Source: Pseudobdellovibrionaceae bacterium
GTDB taxonomy: Bacteria > Bdellovibrionota > Bdellovibrionia > Bdellovibrionales > Bdellovibrionaceae
Direction of reading: 5' to 3'
NCBI GenBank assembly: GCA_016719575.1
Contig: JADJYV010000003.1
Coordinates: forward strand, 62,001 to 126,000
DNA: 64,000 bases
Shown one piece after another: positions 15,649 to 22,782 of the stretch; position 1 is the stretch's first letter, and each line of letters starts with the position of its first letter. Under the pieces are notes generated by a model. The model searched no databases. It worked only from the letters and a program-made list of their open reading frames with translations, and was not told the origin of the DNA. A program made the position numbers and the translations under genes.

Positions 15649-17454
15649 ATGAACATGGTTCTTTCTTGGTTGTTTTTCAGTATTGCAAGTGTTTCCGCTG
15701 CAGAAAAGCCGGTCTGTGATGAGCGGGCTGTTACGCGGAATTGTAAGTTTTTTGAAGAACGAAAAGACCAACCAATGATCCAACTTTCTGATGGGGCGAG
15801 AATAAGGAACCCCATGTACGTCCCCCGCTCAGGTTCAGAAAATCCTTATGGGAACTTCAATGAAAGTGGCGGTGAAGGAGGAAATGCCTACGGTACGACG
15901 TTCAGTGCTGCAGATTACGAGAAGGCCATTGAGAATCAAGCCGTGCTGATGGATCTGCTGGACAAGGGGCGTTTTTCAAATCGATTTAAAATGACGATAG
16001 TTCCTAACATTGTAGGGCTTGTGTTAAATCCGGAGCAGATGATTTCTGTTCCTTGGCCAGCAAATGACAAGAATGCAAAGCTCCAGAAGGTTTCGGGGAC
16101 GCAGATTCTTAAATATTTTAAAGATGAAATGTCACCCAGCCAATTTGAATCATTTATGAAAGAAGTAGAAGTCCAGAAAGAACCTGTCGAAAAATATATG
16201 CTAGCTATGCAAGCGAGGGAACAGAGAAATCTTCAAGCTATCCAGCAGGCACATGCAGAAGCGCAATTAGAAAGTCAGCGCCTGTCTAAAAGACAAGATC
16301 GTATTCGCGAGATTTTTGCCTACGCAAAAGAAAATTTAATATCTGTGCTGAAGAAAGGTCTCCGCGATGATCAGCTTTCTAAAGAACAAAAGGCGGCTAT
16401 TCGAAAAATCGAGACTATTAAGCTGCGTGATTTGAATGATCCGAAGCTGGCAACAGAACCCACTTGCGCAACTTCTTTTCAGGGTAATGCCTTTTATAAA
16501 CCAGCAGGACACTCGATCTCACTTTGTTTAGGCATAAATACTTTGTCATATCCCGACATTTTAGCAATAGTTGCCCATGAATTAGCACATTCGATAGATC
16601 CGTGTCTTTCTCAATTTTCTTTGCTCGCGATTGACGAAGCTAGTCTTGAAAAAGCCATTAGTCAGAAAAAAATCAGTGAGGCAGAAGTTAGGTTATTTCG
16701 TAATTACTTTGAGCCAGGAGTGAAGCTGGTTAATTACGACTCTATGCTGTTCATTTCGGACCAAAAGTTTGATGACAAACTAAAAAAATTAGGGATTTTA
16801 AAGGAAGAGATCAGGGGAGTTCCTTCTTCAGATCATATTTTTAAAAATGAAAACAAATGCTTAATGGACGCAAATGGATTTCGGCAAAATGAGTCTGAGG
16901 ACATTTTGTATTTACAAAATGTTTTTAATTTTTCTATTAAGCATGCGGATTCAGCAGAGGAAAGGCGGTTGCAAAAGAAGATTGCCAATAGGTATATTGA
17001 AGCATTGAAGAAACACCCTCAATGTTTGGCGACGATGCGGGGGGAGTCCCAGGCGGGTGAGGTTTTTTCTGATTCTGTCGCGAGCTTGGTCCTCGAAAAA
17101 TATCTTATCGACCATCCACCGAAAAATGAGGCGGAGAAAGTGTTGTCGGTCTATAGTTGGATCAACTTGTCATGCAATGGTGATGTTCCTGGTGGCGCGC
17201 AGAAAGGGATACCATCGGATGCAATAACTCCAACCACAATATCTAAAGATCTAATGAGTTCTCTGTTTCGCGATTCTCATCCTCGCCGAGAAGAACGGCT
17301 CAGAAAAATATTTTTAAACCTGCCAGGGATGGCAGAGCTTTTTAATTGCAAGCGCACTGCGGTACCCTGTTTTGATCACTTGAGTTTTTACAATCGCACA
17401 TCAAAGTCAAAAAAATCGGAGATTAAAGGGTTGTGGGAAAAGGGAGTGCAGTAA
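15649..17454 (+). CDS. Secreted HExxH zinc metalloprotease
   Basis: The protein of about 600 residues starts at ATG 15649 with GAGG at 15640-15643 and has a signal peptide ending near SVSAAEKP. The zinc motif AHELAHSID lies near residue 310. About 160 residues later a Glu in GEVFSDSVASL is the candidate third ligand, and RDSHPRREERLRKI resembles the SHP...R motif of M48-type gluzincins. A long helical region (about 180-260) precedes the catalytic part. Cysteines are frequent, as in extracytoplasmic enzymes. The next gene overlaps by one base (TAATG). A role in digesting proteins outside the cell is likely; the substrate is unknown. Confidence 0.72.
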   Translation: MNMVLSWLFFSIASVSAAEKPVCDERAVTRNCKFFEERKDQPMIQLSDGARIRNPMYVPRSGSENPYGNFNESGGEGGNAYGTTFSAADYEKAIENQAVLMDLLDKGRFSNRFKMTIVPNIVGLVLNPEQMISVPWPANDKNAKLQKVSGTQILKYFKDEMSPSQFESFMKEVEVQKEPVEKYMLAMQAREQRNLQAIQQAHAEAQLESQRLSKRQDRIREIFAYAKENLISVLKKGLRDDQLSKEQKAAIRKIETIKLRDLNDPKLATEPTCATSFQGNAFYKPAGHSISLCLGINTLSYPDILAIVAHELAHSIDPCLSQFSLLAIDEASLEKAISQKKISEAEVRLFRNYFEPGVKLVNYDSMLFISDQKFDDKLKKLGILKEEIRGVPSSDHIFKNENKCLMDANGFRQNESEDILYLQNVFNFSIKHADSAEERRLQKKIANRYIEALKKHPQCLATMRGESQAGEVFSDSVASLVLEKYLIDHPPKNEAEKVLSVYSWINLSCNGDVPGGAQKGIPSDAITPTTISKDLMSSLFRDSHPRREERLRKIFLNLPGMAELFNCKRTAVPCFDHLSFYNRTSKSKKSEIKGLWEKGVQ

Positions 17455-18153
17455 TGAAGTGGATTATCTGTATTTATATTGTTCTCGTGGTTAATCCCTA
17501 CGCTCTGGCGAACTCGAACTACTCTCTTTCGTTGAGCGCTCATTCCGGCGAGATTCTTGTTTGGCAGGAAAAATCGATAAAGAATAAAAATTTCAAGTCT
17601 TATCTCATAAGTTATAAATCTCCATCGGGTCCGTCGGTTGATCGGGTGTTGCCACGAGAAGAATATTTTTCTAGCGTGAAGGCATTAAAAAGGTGGCGTA
17701 AGAATTTGACTCTTAAGCAAACGTCGATTGTGGACCCTCTATGTCCCGATAAAGTTATTTTTGAAGAAAATAAAGTCGTTCATTTTATTTGTTTGTCAGG
17801 GGTGGATAGCGCAGAAAAGACGAAATATTTTCGCTGGGTCCGGGAGCAGACCGATCTGGTCAGTGGCCGCTCGCTGTGATGTAGGTAGTGACGATCTAAA
17901 TGCTGATAGAATTTTCTACTTCGAAAACTTTGATGGTAAAGAAGTAAAGGTCAAAAGAAGCCCAAATATTTTTCGTCCAGGTCATTTGAGTTTTGTAGTG
18001 CCAGACGATCAATTTTTCGCGATGTGTGACAATCGCAATAATAGTTCGGATAGCAGGTTGAGCCTCAGCCCAAACTGCCAATCAACAGGCGTCTCTTTTA
18101 CTTTTTTAACCATTCGGCTGGAATATAAAAGAAAAATTCACCCTTCCCTCTAG
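17454..18153 (+). pseudogene. Secreted hypothetical protein, frameshifted
   Basis: ATG 17454 overlaps the stop of the protease gene and gives a signal peptide (KWIICIYIVLVVNPYALA). The frame stops at 17879, but coding character continues in the next frame to 18153 (RCDVGSDDLNADRIFYFENF, then FDGKEVKVKRSPNIF, LSFVVPDDQFFAMCDN). A +1 shift near 17860-17877 would restore one protein of about 230 residues. There is no homopolymer at the junction, so a true indel is more likely than a programmed shift. The family is unknown; context suggests it worked with the protease. Its last 56 bp overlap the convergent gene. Confidence 0.55.
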
Positions 18154-18688
18154 GCAAACCCCAGTCTTCAATAAAGTCGAGTTGCTTGCGATTTTCGGGT
18201 GTATTCACTTCTTCCTCGGAAAAAACGTCATAGGCCTTGAATTCGGCGCGTATCAGTGTTGCGTAGGCTTCTTTTTTTTCTACTTTTGCGTTTACAACAA
18301 GTAAGCCCTCATCCTGAGTAATTTGGACTTCATTTTGTTTTGCGCCCACCCATTTTAACAGATTTTCTGAAACATCTTCTACATAGTAGAAACTCGACGT
18401 CTCTAGGGCTGAACTACACAGCTCAACTTCATTGACGCTAACCGATTTGACCTTGTCATTTTCCGCACGCTGGGGAGTAACTGCAATGACCCCAACAACC
18501 TGGTAATTTGAGTTCAAAAGTAAAACGGGTGCTTGTCCCGCATTTTTTGAGATCTCTTCCAATTTACTAGCAAAGAACTGTCCAGATTCGCTATTTTTGT
18601 AGCAGTTTTGTAAAACCGTAGAGCCAAAGGCATTTCCAGAAAATGAAAACACCGAAAAAACTAGGATACTATTAAACAGGTAATTCAT
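18098..18688 (-). CDS. Secreted hypothetical protein, 196 aa
   Basis: A signal peptide (NYLFNSILVFSVFSFSGNAFG) starts at ATG 18688, with GGAGGT upstream. Two cysteines (QNCYK and ELCSS) are near the start of the mature protein. The rest is mixed alpha/beta with no recognised motif. The gene converges on the frameshifted gene before it and overlaps it by 56 bp, so the exact 3' end of that neighbour is less certain than this one. Confidence 0.7.
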   Translation of the reverse strand: MNYLFNSILVFSVFSFSGNAFGSTVLQNCYKNSESGQFFASKLEEISKNAGQAPVLLLNSNYQVVGVIAVTPQRAENDKVKSVSVNEVELCSSALETSSFYYVEDVSENLLKWVGAKQNEVQITQDEGLLVVNAKVEKKEAYATLIRAEFKAYDVFSEEEVNTPENRKQLDFIEDWGLPRGKGEFFFYIPAEWLKK

Positions 18689-18994
18689 GGGACCTCCAAA
18701 GGTCTATTGATTTGATCAATGGGACTATTTTCCCAAATTTAAAAACTGGAACTGATTTCAGTTGTGCGGCGCATAATAGCTGGGTGTTTAAATAATTTCA
18801 TCTGGAATTTTTCTGCATGTAAAAAAGTAAAATCAAACATCGGCAATGAGTTCCTTCGACTCAAGGAGGAGTGAGAGCTTCATAATTCATGGCGCGCTTT
18901 GGTGTGCACTTTGGCCCCATTAATCTTGGTACGACGAATGCAGTGGGGGTCTAACAAGTGCTAAATGTAACCACCAATAGGGGAGAAAATAATT
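18689..18994. other. 306-bp intergenic region between divergent genes
   Basis: It contains no open frame with a good start. AAGGAGGAG near 18862 is followed only by a 21-codon frame. The region must hold the promoters of the two divergent secreted genes, but I see no clear -35/-10 pair. GGGGAG before 18995 is the binding site of the next gene. Confidence 0.5.
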
Positions 18995-19588
18995 ATGAAG
19001 GCTTCTGTAATAATCTTAGGATTGTTTTTGTCATTGTCTTTACAGTCAAATGCTCAAGAAACTTGGAACGAACAAGGAGATCCGAATGCAGCTGCTGGGG
19101 ATAGTGCTAGTTTGGAAAATGCAGAGGCAGCTCTGGGACTAATAGGCCGCGAAGGGTGGTTTGGACCCCGACATGGCCCAGGATTTGGCCCAGGATTTGG
19201 ACCAGGGCGTGGACCAAGACCTGGACCAGGATATGGACCCGGACCGGGCCCAGGGCATGGACCCGGACCTGGCCCAGGATATGGACCCGGACCGGGCCCA
19301 GGGCATGGACCAAGACCTGGACCAGGATATGGACCAGGCCCAGGGCATGGACCATACCCACCACCTCCTCCCAGAGGCCAGTATTCGTATGAAACTATCT
19401 ATTGTGCACCTCTTGGAGGTCCCTACACTCAATGTAATTTTGATCAAAGATACGTAGTTAATGTTGAGTTTGCGGGTCAGGTTTCTCGTACTCGCTGCGA
19501 ATACCGACGAAATTTCGGGATTGAACGTGGTTTCGTTTGGGTTCAGGATGGTTGCAGAGCCCACTTTAGAGTCACTCGTTACTACTAA
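18995..19588 (+). CDS. Secreted Gly/Pro/His-rich protein with DUF3011-like C-terminus
   Basis: A signal peptide (KASVIILGLFLSLSLQSNAQ) is followed by a 30-residue linker, then a Gly-Pro-rich segment with Tyr, His and Arg at regular places (about residues 55-115), a poly-Pro stretch, and a C-terminal domain. The domain has four cysteines and the motif CEYRRNFGIERGFVWVQDGCRAHFRV, which resembles DUF3011 (ending WVxxGCRAxF). A flexible stalk carrying a small disulfide domain is the simplest reading. Its function is unknown. Confidence 0.75.
   Translation: MKASVIILGLFLSLSLQSNAQETWNEQGDPNAAAGDSASLENAEAALGLIGREGWFGPRHGPGFGPGFGPGRGPRPGPGYGPGPGPGHGPGPGPGYGPGPGPGHGPRPGPGYGPGPGHGPYPPPPPRGQYSYETIYCAPLGGPYTQCNFDQRYVVNVEFAGQVSRTRCEYRRNFGIERGFVWVQDGCRAHFRVTRYY
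19207..19350 (+). repeat. 48-bp tandem repeat in the Gly/Pro gene
   Basis: The unit of 48 bp (16 residues) is marked by GATATGG at 19230, 19278 and 19326 and the paired CAGGGCATGG. About two and a half copies are present, encoding YGPGPGPGHGPGPGPG-type units. Such arrays change length by slippage. Confidence 0.8.
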
Positions 19589-19612
19589 TTTTATATATAG
19601 ATAGACTTTTGC

Positions 19613-19640
19613 AGTCAGGGAGGGTCCTCCCTGACTTTTT
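19613..19640 (+). terminator. Intrinsic terminator
   Basis: AGTCAGGGAG (19613-19622) pairs perfectly with CTCCCTGACT (19627-19636) around GGTC, followed by TTTTT. It ends the Gly/Pro gene and lies at the 3' end of the convergent lipoprotein gene. Confidence 0.88.
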
Positions 19641-20403
19641 ATTTGGAAATAGGTGTGTCAAGCTCTTCTGGAACTTTAGGATCTGGCCCGTGTTCACAAG
19701 TAACTATCGAACTTGCTTGGGAAGTTTCTAAAGAAACAATTGAACCTGCACTCAGAATAAGATCAGCGCCGCGCTCCTGATACTGAAACAAATCACTTCC
19801 GGCGCCGGCGATTTCAAGCTCGGTGACACAGCCGATACGAATTGTCTGAATTTCTTGAAATGCATTGACTTCTCCAGCTTTGAGTTTTATTGGATACCCT
19901 TGAGGATCGCCGCCGGTAAGAAGGGAAATGTCAGAGAGCTCCCTCTTTCTTGAGAATTTTTCATTATTGGTACAGAGAATGTGTAAGATCTCGTTAGGAA
20001 TTAGCAGCGGGACACGGCGGTCTTGGTTTCTAATTTTGGGCTTTTCGAGTCTATTATCCTGGCCAATTACGATTTGTGAACCGCCAAGAAGTCTGAGGTT
20101 GAGTCGATTTGCTTCAGCGGGCGGAGTACTCAATTGATTGGCACAAATGATATTTGCTTGGATTCCCTTTTTTTCCACCACGACAGTTTTTACTTGCTGT
20201 TGAACGGCAGTGATTTTTATTTGATCGATGGTTTTTTGTTGAAAATTGGGATTCTGGGAGTCCGTTGTCACTGTCTTTTTATCGCTCGGTTGCGGACCAT
20301 TGCCCGGGGCTGCGAGACGTCCCTTGACGGACACATTCGACTTTTCCCCGCAGGCTGAAAAAAGTAGAACGGCGCTAAAAGATGTTAAAAGGATCTTTTT
20401 CAT
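19639..20403 (-). CDS. Hypothetical lipoprotein, 254 aa
   Basis: ATG 20403 has AGGAG upstream; the frame extends 24 bp further without a site. The lipobox LLFSAC places the lipidated Cys at residue 18. The mature part includes a disordered Pro/Asn/Gln-rich linker and then a beta-rich domain with Cys residues (IICANQ, LHILCTNN, RIGCVTE, VTCEHG). No family is recognised. Convergent with the Gly/Pro gene, sharing the terminator region. Confidence 0.72.
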   Translation of the reverse strand: MKKILLTSFSAVLLFSACGEKSNVSVKGRLAAPGNGPQPSDKKTVTTDSQNPNFQQKTIDQIKITAVQQQVKTVVVEKKGIQANIICANQLSTPPAEANRLNLRLLGGSQIVIGQDNRLEKPKIRNQDRRVPLLIPNEILHILCTNNEKFSRKRELSDISLLTGGDPQGYPIKLKAGEVNAFQEIQTIRIGCVTELEIAGAGSDLFQYQERGADLILSAGSIVSLETSQASSIVTCEHGPDPKVPEELDTPISK

Positions 20404-20518
20404 TTGTTTTCTCCTAATCGATAGCAACGTTATTTAGCTTTCAAGTTTGGGGCCAGGCTCTCGGGGCTTGAGGGCCGATTTGGCGCGATTAAATTTTGGA
20501 CAGGGACCTTTTTTGAGC

Positions 20519-21890
20519 TTGATCGAGGCCCCTTTCCGGTTTTAAGCGGGGTTGGGCCATTTGAAAAAGAATTCGTCAGTGAGGATGACCCAGACGAAAG
20601 CGCCGCAGACCTGACTTTTTTGCCGCCAGTTGATTGTGGGCTCTGCAGAGGATTCGCAGGTTTTCTGCTCGGTGTTCTCCCCCTAATGCCAGAGGTTTTA
20701 TGTGGTCCACCTCAAGTTGGAAATTGGCTTGGCATCTCCGTCCAGTGCGAGGGTCTTTGTATTCGCAAGTATAGAGAGCCTTCGCTAGCAGATAGCGTTT
20801 TGTTTTTGCAGTGATCGCAGACCGATAGCGAGTCCTTGGCGCCATTGATGGTTTTTTCGTAGCGGTGTTGCTTTGCGCCGTTTCTGAACATTCTGTTGTG
20901 GGGTTGTTATTGCCCTTGCCCATTTTGGATTGGTTGAACTTCTTTGCCAACTGGGTGATGACTTCTGACCAGCTTCCATCAGGACATTGGTGCGAGAGCA
21001 GAGACTGAGCTTGTTTCAAGGCCTCAAACTGCTCCCGGGTTAAAGTAAATTCTATTCGGATGGTTTCGTCTTTTTGGGGTTTTGTAATCTCTTTTGCCTT
21101 CGCTGGCAGAGCAAATTCAGTGGCTAAGATCTTTTCGCTCTCGAAGATGCTTTTGCTCTCCATGCTGACAAGGACTTCGGTGACTTTCTGCGAAGTCACC
21201 GCCGTGCCCTTTTTGTTTTCTGCCTGAAGGCACCTCTGCATCTGCGTGAGTTGCGAAAGATTGAGGGCTCCGGATTCTATCTTAGCTGCCACCTCCGGAT
21301 TGGTCTTTAACAAACGAGCCGCTTGAAGGCGCCGGTAGGCAGCCGACTCGCTGTAGTGCAGGGCTTTGACTAAATAAGAGAAAAGACTTTCGTAGCCCAT
21401 TTTCAGATGCAAATCTCGAGAATCCACTTCGTTGATGTGAAGTAAAATAACATGTGTTAGTTTGCGTTCGCTGCGTGCAAGCTTTTCTAGCCTAAGATTG
21501 AGTTCTTCGTTTGAAATCTTTTTGAAATCCATGACAACTCTCCTGCTTAAATTCCAGAGAAATATAGCACGGATTTTTGACGGTGATTTTCGCACTTTTT
21601 CAGAGGAGAAAAGGGCTCTTGAGTCACTGCTAATTCAAGCCGTAAAGAGCTCGACTCGCTCTCGGTAACGCGGGCCTTAGCTGCGCGACTCCGACCTCAA
21701 GCTCAACGAGAAATCGCCCCAAGGAGGATCCTGTGAGTCGTAAAAACACGCGCAAGAGAAAAATTCGCTTCAAAGTAAATAACTCAAAAATGCCGCGATG
21801 TTTATTCACTGGGAAGCTCAAACTTCGCCCTAAAATTGCTGTGAGCCTTCTTATTCACCCCGGATCAATCCGGAGAACCTTGATCGAGGC
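20519..21890 (-). mobile_element. HNH-nuclease element, intact copy with 11-bp flanking repeats
   Basis: The 1350-bp element (20530-21879) starts CCCTTTCCGG and ends GGAGAACC. It is flanked on both sides by TTGATCGAGGC (20519-20529 and 21880-21890), as expected for a target duplication. The two ends share only an imperfect inverted motif (TTTCCGG against TTCTCCGG). Cargo is one HNH gene and, on the opposite strand, a small basic frame. A shortened copy with its own different 9-11-bp flanking repeat lies at 41523-42078, which independently defines the same ends. No DDE, serine or tyrosine transposase is present. Confidence 0.8.
20576..21532 (-). CDS. HNH endonuclease encoded by the mobile element
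   Basis: ATG 21532 is chosen because CAGGAGAG lies 5-12 bases upstream; the frame runs 63 bp further without support. The 318-residue protein has a helical N-terminal half (MDFKKISNEELNLRLEKLAR, YESLFSYLVKALHYSESAAYRRLQAARLL), a linker, and a C-terminal HNH domain: CEYKDPRTGRRCQ, LEVDHIKPLALGG, ENLRILCRAHNQLAAK. This is the DUF222/HNH style of architecture often found in multi-copy genes. It is the only enzyme in the element and probably makes the break needed for its spread. Confidence 0.85.
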   Translation of the reverse strand: MDFKKISNEELNLRLEKLARSERKLTHVILLHINEVDSRDLHLKMGYESLFSYLVKALHYSESAAYRRLQAARLLKTNPEVAAKIESGALNLSQLTQMQRCLQAENKKGTAVTSQKVTEVLVSMESKSIFESEKILATEFALPAKAKEITKPQKDETIRIEFTLTREQFEALKQAQSLLSHQCPDGSWSEVITQLAKKFNQSKMGKGNNNPTTECSETAQSNTATKKPSMAPRTRYRSAITAKTKRYLLAKALYTCEYKDPRTGRRCQANFQLEVDHIKPLALGGEHRAENLRILCRAHNQLAAKKSGLRRFRLGHPH

Positions 21891-21909
21891 TTACGATTGT
21901 AAGAAATAA
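21733..21909 (+). CDS. Small basic protein on the HNH element, 58 aa
   Basis: GTG 21733 follows an ideal AAGGAGG (21721-21727) at five bases. The product is very basic (SRKNTRKRKIRFKVNNSK, then CLFTGKLKLRPKIAV). It reads through the right element end into flanking DNA, so the last 10 residues belong to the host side. The shortened copy has lost one A in the lysine-arginine stretch, which breaks this frame. It is opposite in direction to the HNH gene. A nucleic-acid-binding helper is possible; no family is recognised. Confidence 0.4.
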   Translation: MSRKNTRKRKIRFKVNNSKMPRCLFTGKLKLRPKIAVSLLIHPGSIRRTLIEAYDCKK

Positions 21910-22016
21910 CTGCTTTGCTTAACTAAGTAGCAGAGGTATTTTGCAATAAGACTTCGCAAGTATCGACAAACACCTGTAGGTTTTTGATTTTGTTAATTTT
22001 ACAGTGATTTGACATA

Positions 22017-22045
22017 TTGTGTCGTTCGATCTTTTGGGGTATAAC
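22017..22045 (+). promoter_or_regulatory. Probable promoter of the acidic-protein gene
   Basis: TTGTGT (22017-22022) and TATAAC (22040-22045) are separated by 17 bp and lie about 50 bp before the GTG start at 22093. Confidence 0.45.
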
Positions 22046-22092
22046 CTCTTCTCGGTAATTAACGATAATTCAAATTGGGGAGGCTTCCAACT

Positions 22093-22647
22093 GTGATTGA
22101 CTCAAGCGGGACAAATCCGAATGTAATTGAAGAAGAATTGATGGACGAACTTGACGAGGACCTCGACGAGGATCTTGATGGAGAAGAGGCCGAGGACGAA
22201 TTTTCCGACGAAGCATTAGCAGCAGAAGCCCTCGAGGGACAGTTGGGACTAAATGCTCTGAATCCTTTAAGCGATGAAGAAGATGATCTCAACTTAGATG
22301 AAATCGAAAATATTCTTGTTCTTGCTGAAGAAAAGTACCCACGATTTACTCTTGCCAAAAACAAGGCCCGTTTTTTGAGAATGGTGAGCTGGTATAGAGG
22401 CAAAGAAGAGTGGATTGAAGTGGCTCCATTGAGTGGTGTTACAAAGCTTTTCAAGCAACAAACAAAAGAACTCGAAGGGATTCGTTCTTCGAAGCTTGAT
22501 TATGAAATGGAGCTCGAGACAGGGACCTTGACTCCTTCTCAGCGCTCTTATCGTCGTGATGAACTGAAGATGTGCCGAGTTCAAGAGAAAATGGCTGTTC
22601 ATTTGATCTCAAAACTTCAAGTAAAAATTAAGTCTGGTCGCCGCTAG
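22093..22647 (+). CDS. Acidic conserved hypothetical protein, 184 aa
   Basis: GTG 22093 is nine bases after GGGGAGG (22077-22083). The first 70 residues are extremely acidic (ELMDELDEDLDEDLDGEEAE) and probably disordered; the rest is a mixed helical domain with many Lys and Arg (FTLAKNKARFLRMVSWYRGK, SYRRDELKMCRVQEKMAVHL). Such an acidic arm joined to a basic domain suggests a protein that contacts nucleic acid or another charged partner. The family is not recognised. It ends in a strong bidirectional terminator. Confidence 0.72.
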   Translation: MIDSSGTNPNVIEEELMDELDEDLDEDLDGEEAEDEFSDEALAAEALEGQLGLNALNPLSDEEDDLNLDEIENILVLAEEKYPRFTLAKNKARFLRMVSWYRGKEEWIEVAPLSGVTKLFKQQTKELEGIRSSKLDYEMELETGTLTPSQRSYRRDELKMCRVQEKMAVHLISKLQVKIKSGRR

Positions 22648-22673
22648 TTGCGCGATCAAAATCAATGAAAAAT

Positions 22674-22703
22674 AAAAAAAGCTGACAATTGTCAGCTTTT
22701 TTT
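22674..22703. terminator. Bidirectional intrinsic terminator
   Basis: A 30-bp perfect palindrome: seven A, GCTGACAATTGTCAGC, seven T. It works as a terminator in both directions; here it ends the acidic-protein gene. Confidence 0.93.
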
Positions 22704-22782
22704 ATGCCCTTTTTCGGCAAGTGCCTTCGTCTTAGATAGTTAAAAGGCTTCTATTTGTTTTATATTCACTTTTGATGGTGGC

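Noticed and set aside
19107..19564. Long frames in other phases and on the minus strand over the Gly/Pro region
   Set aside because: The GC-rich repeat lacks stops in every phase; only the frame with signal peptide, ribosome site and cysteine domain is credible.
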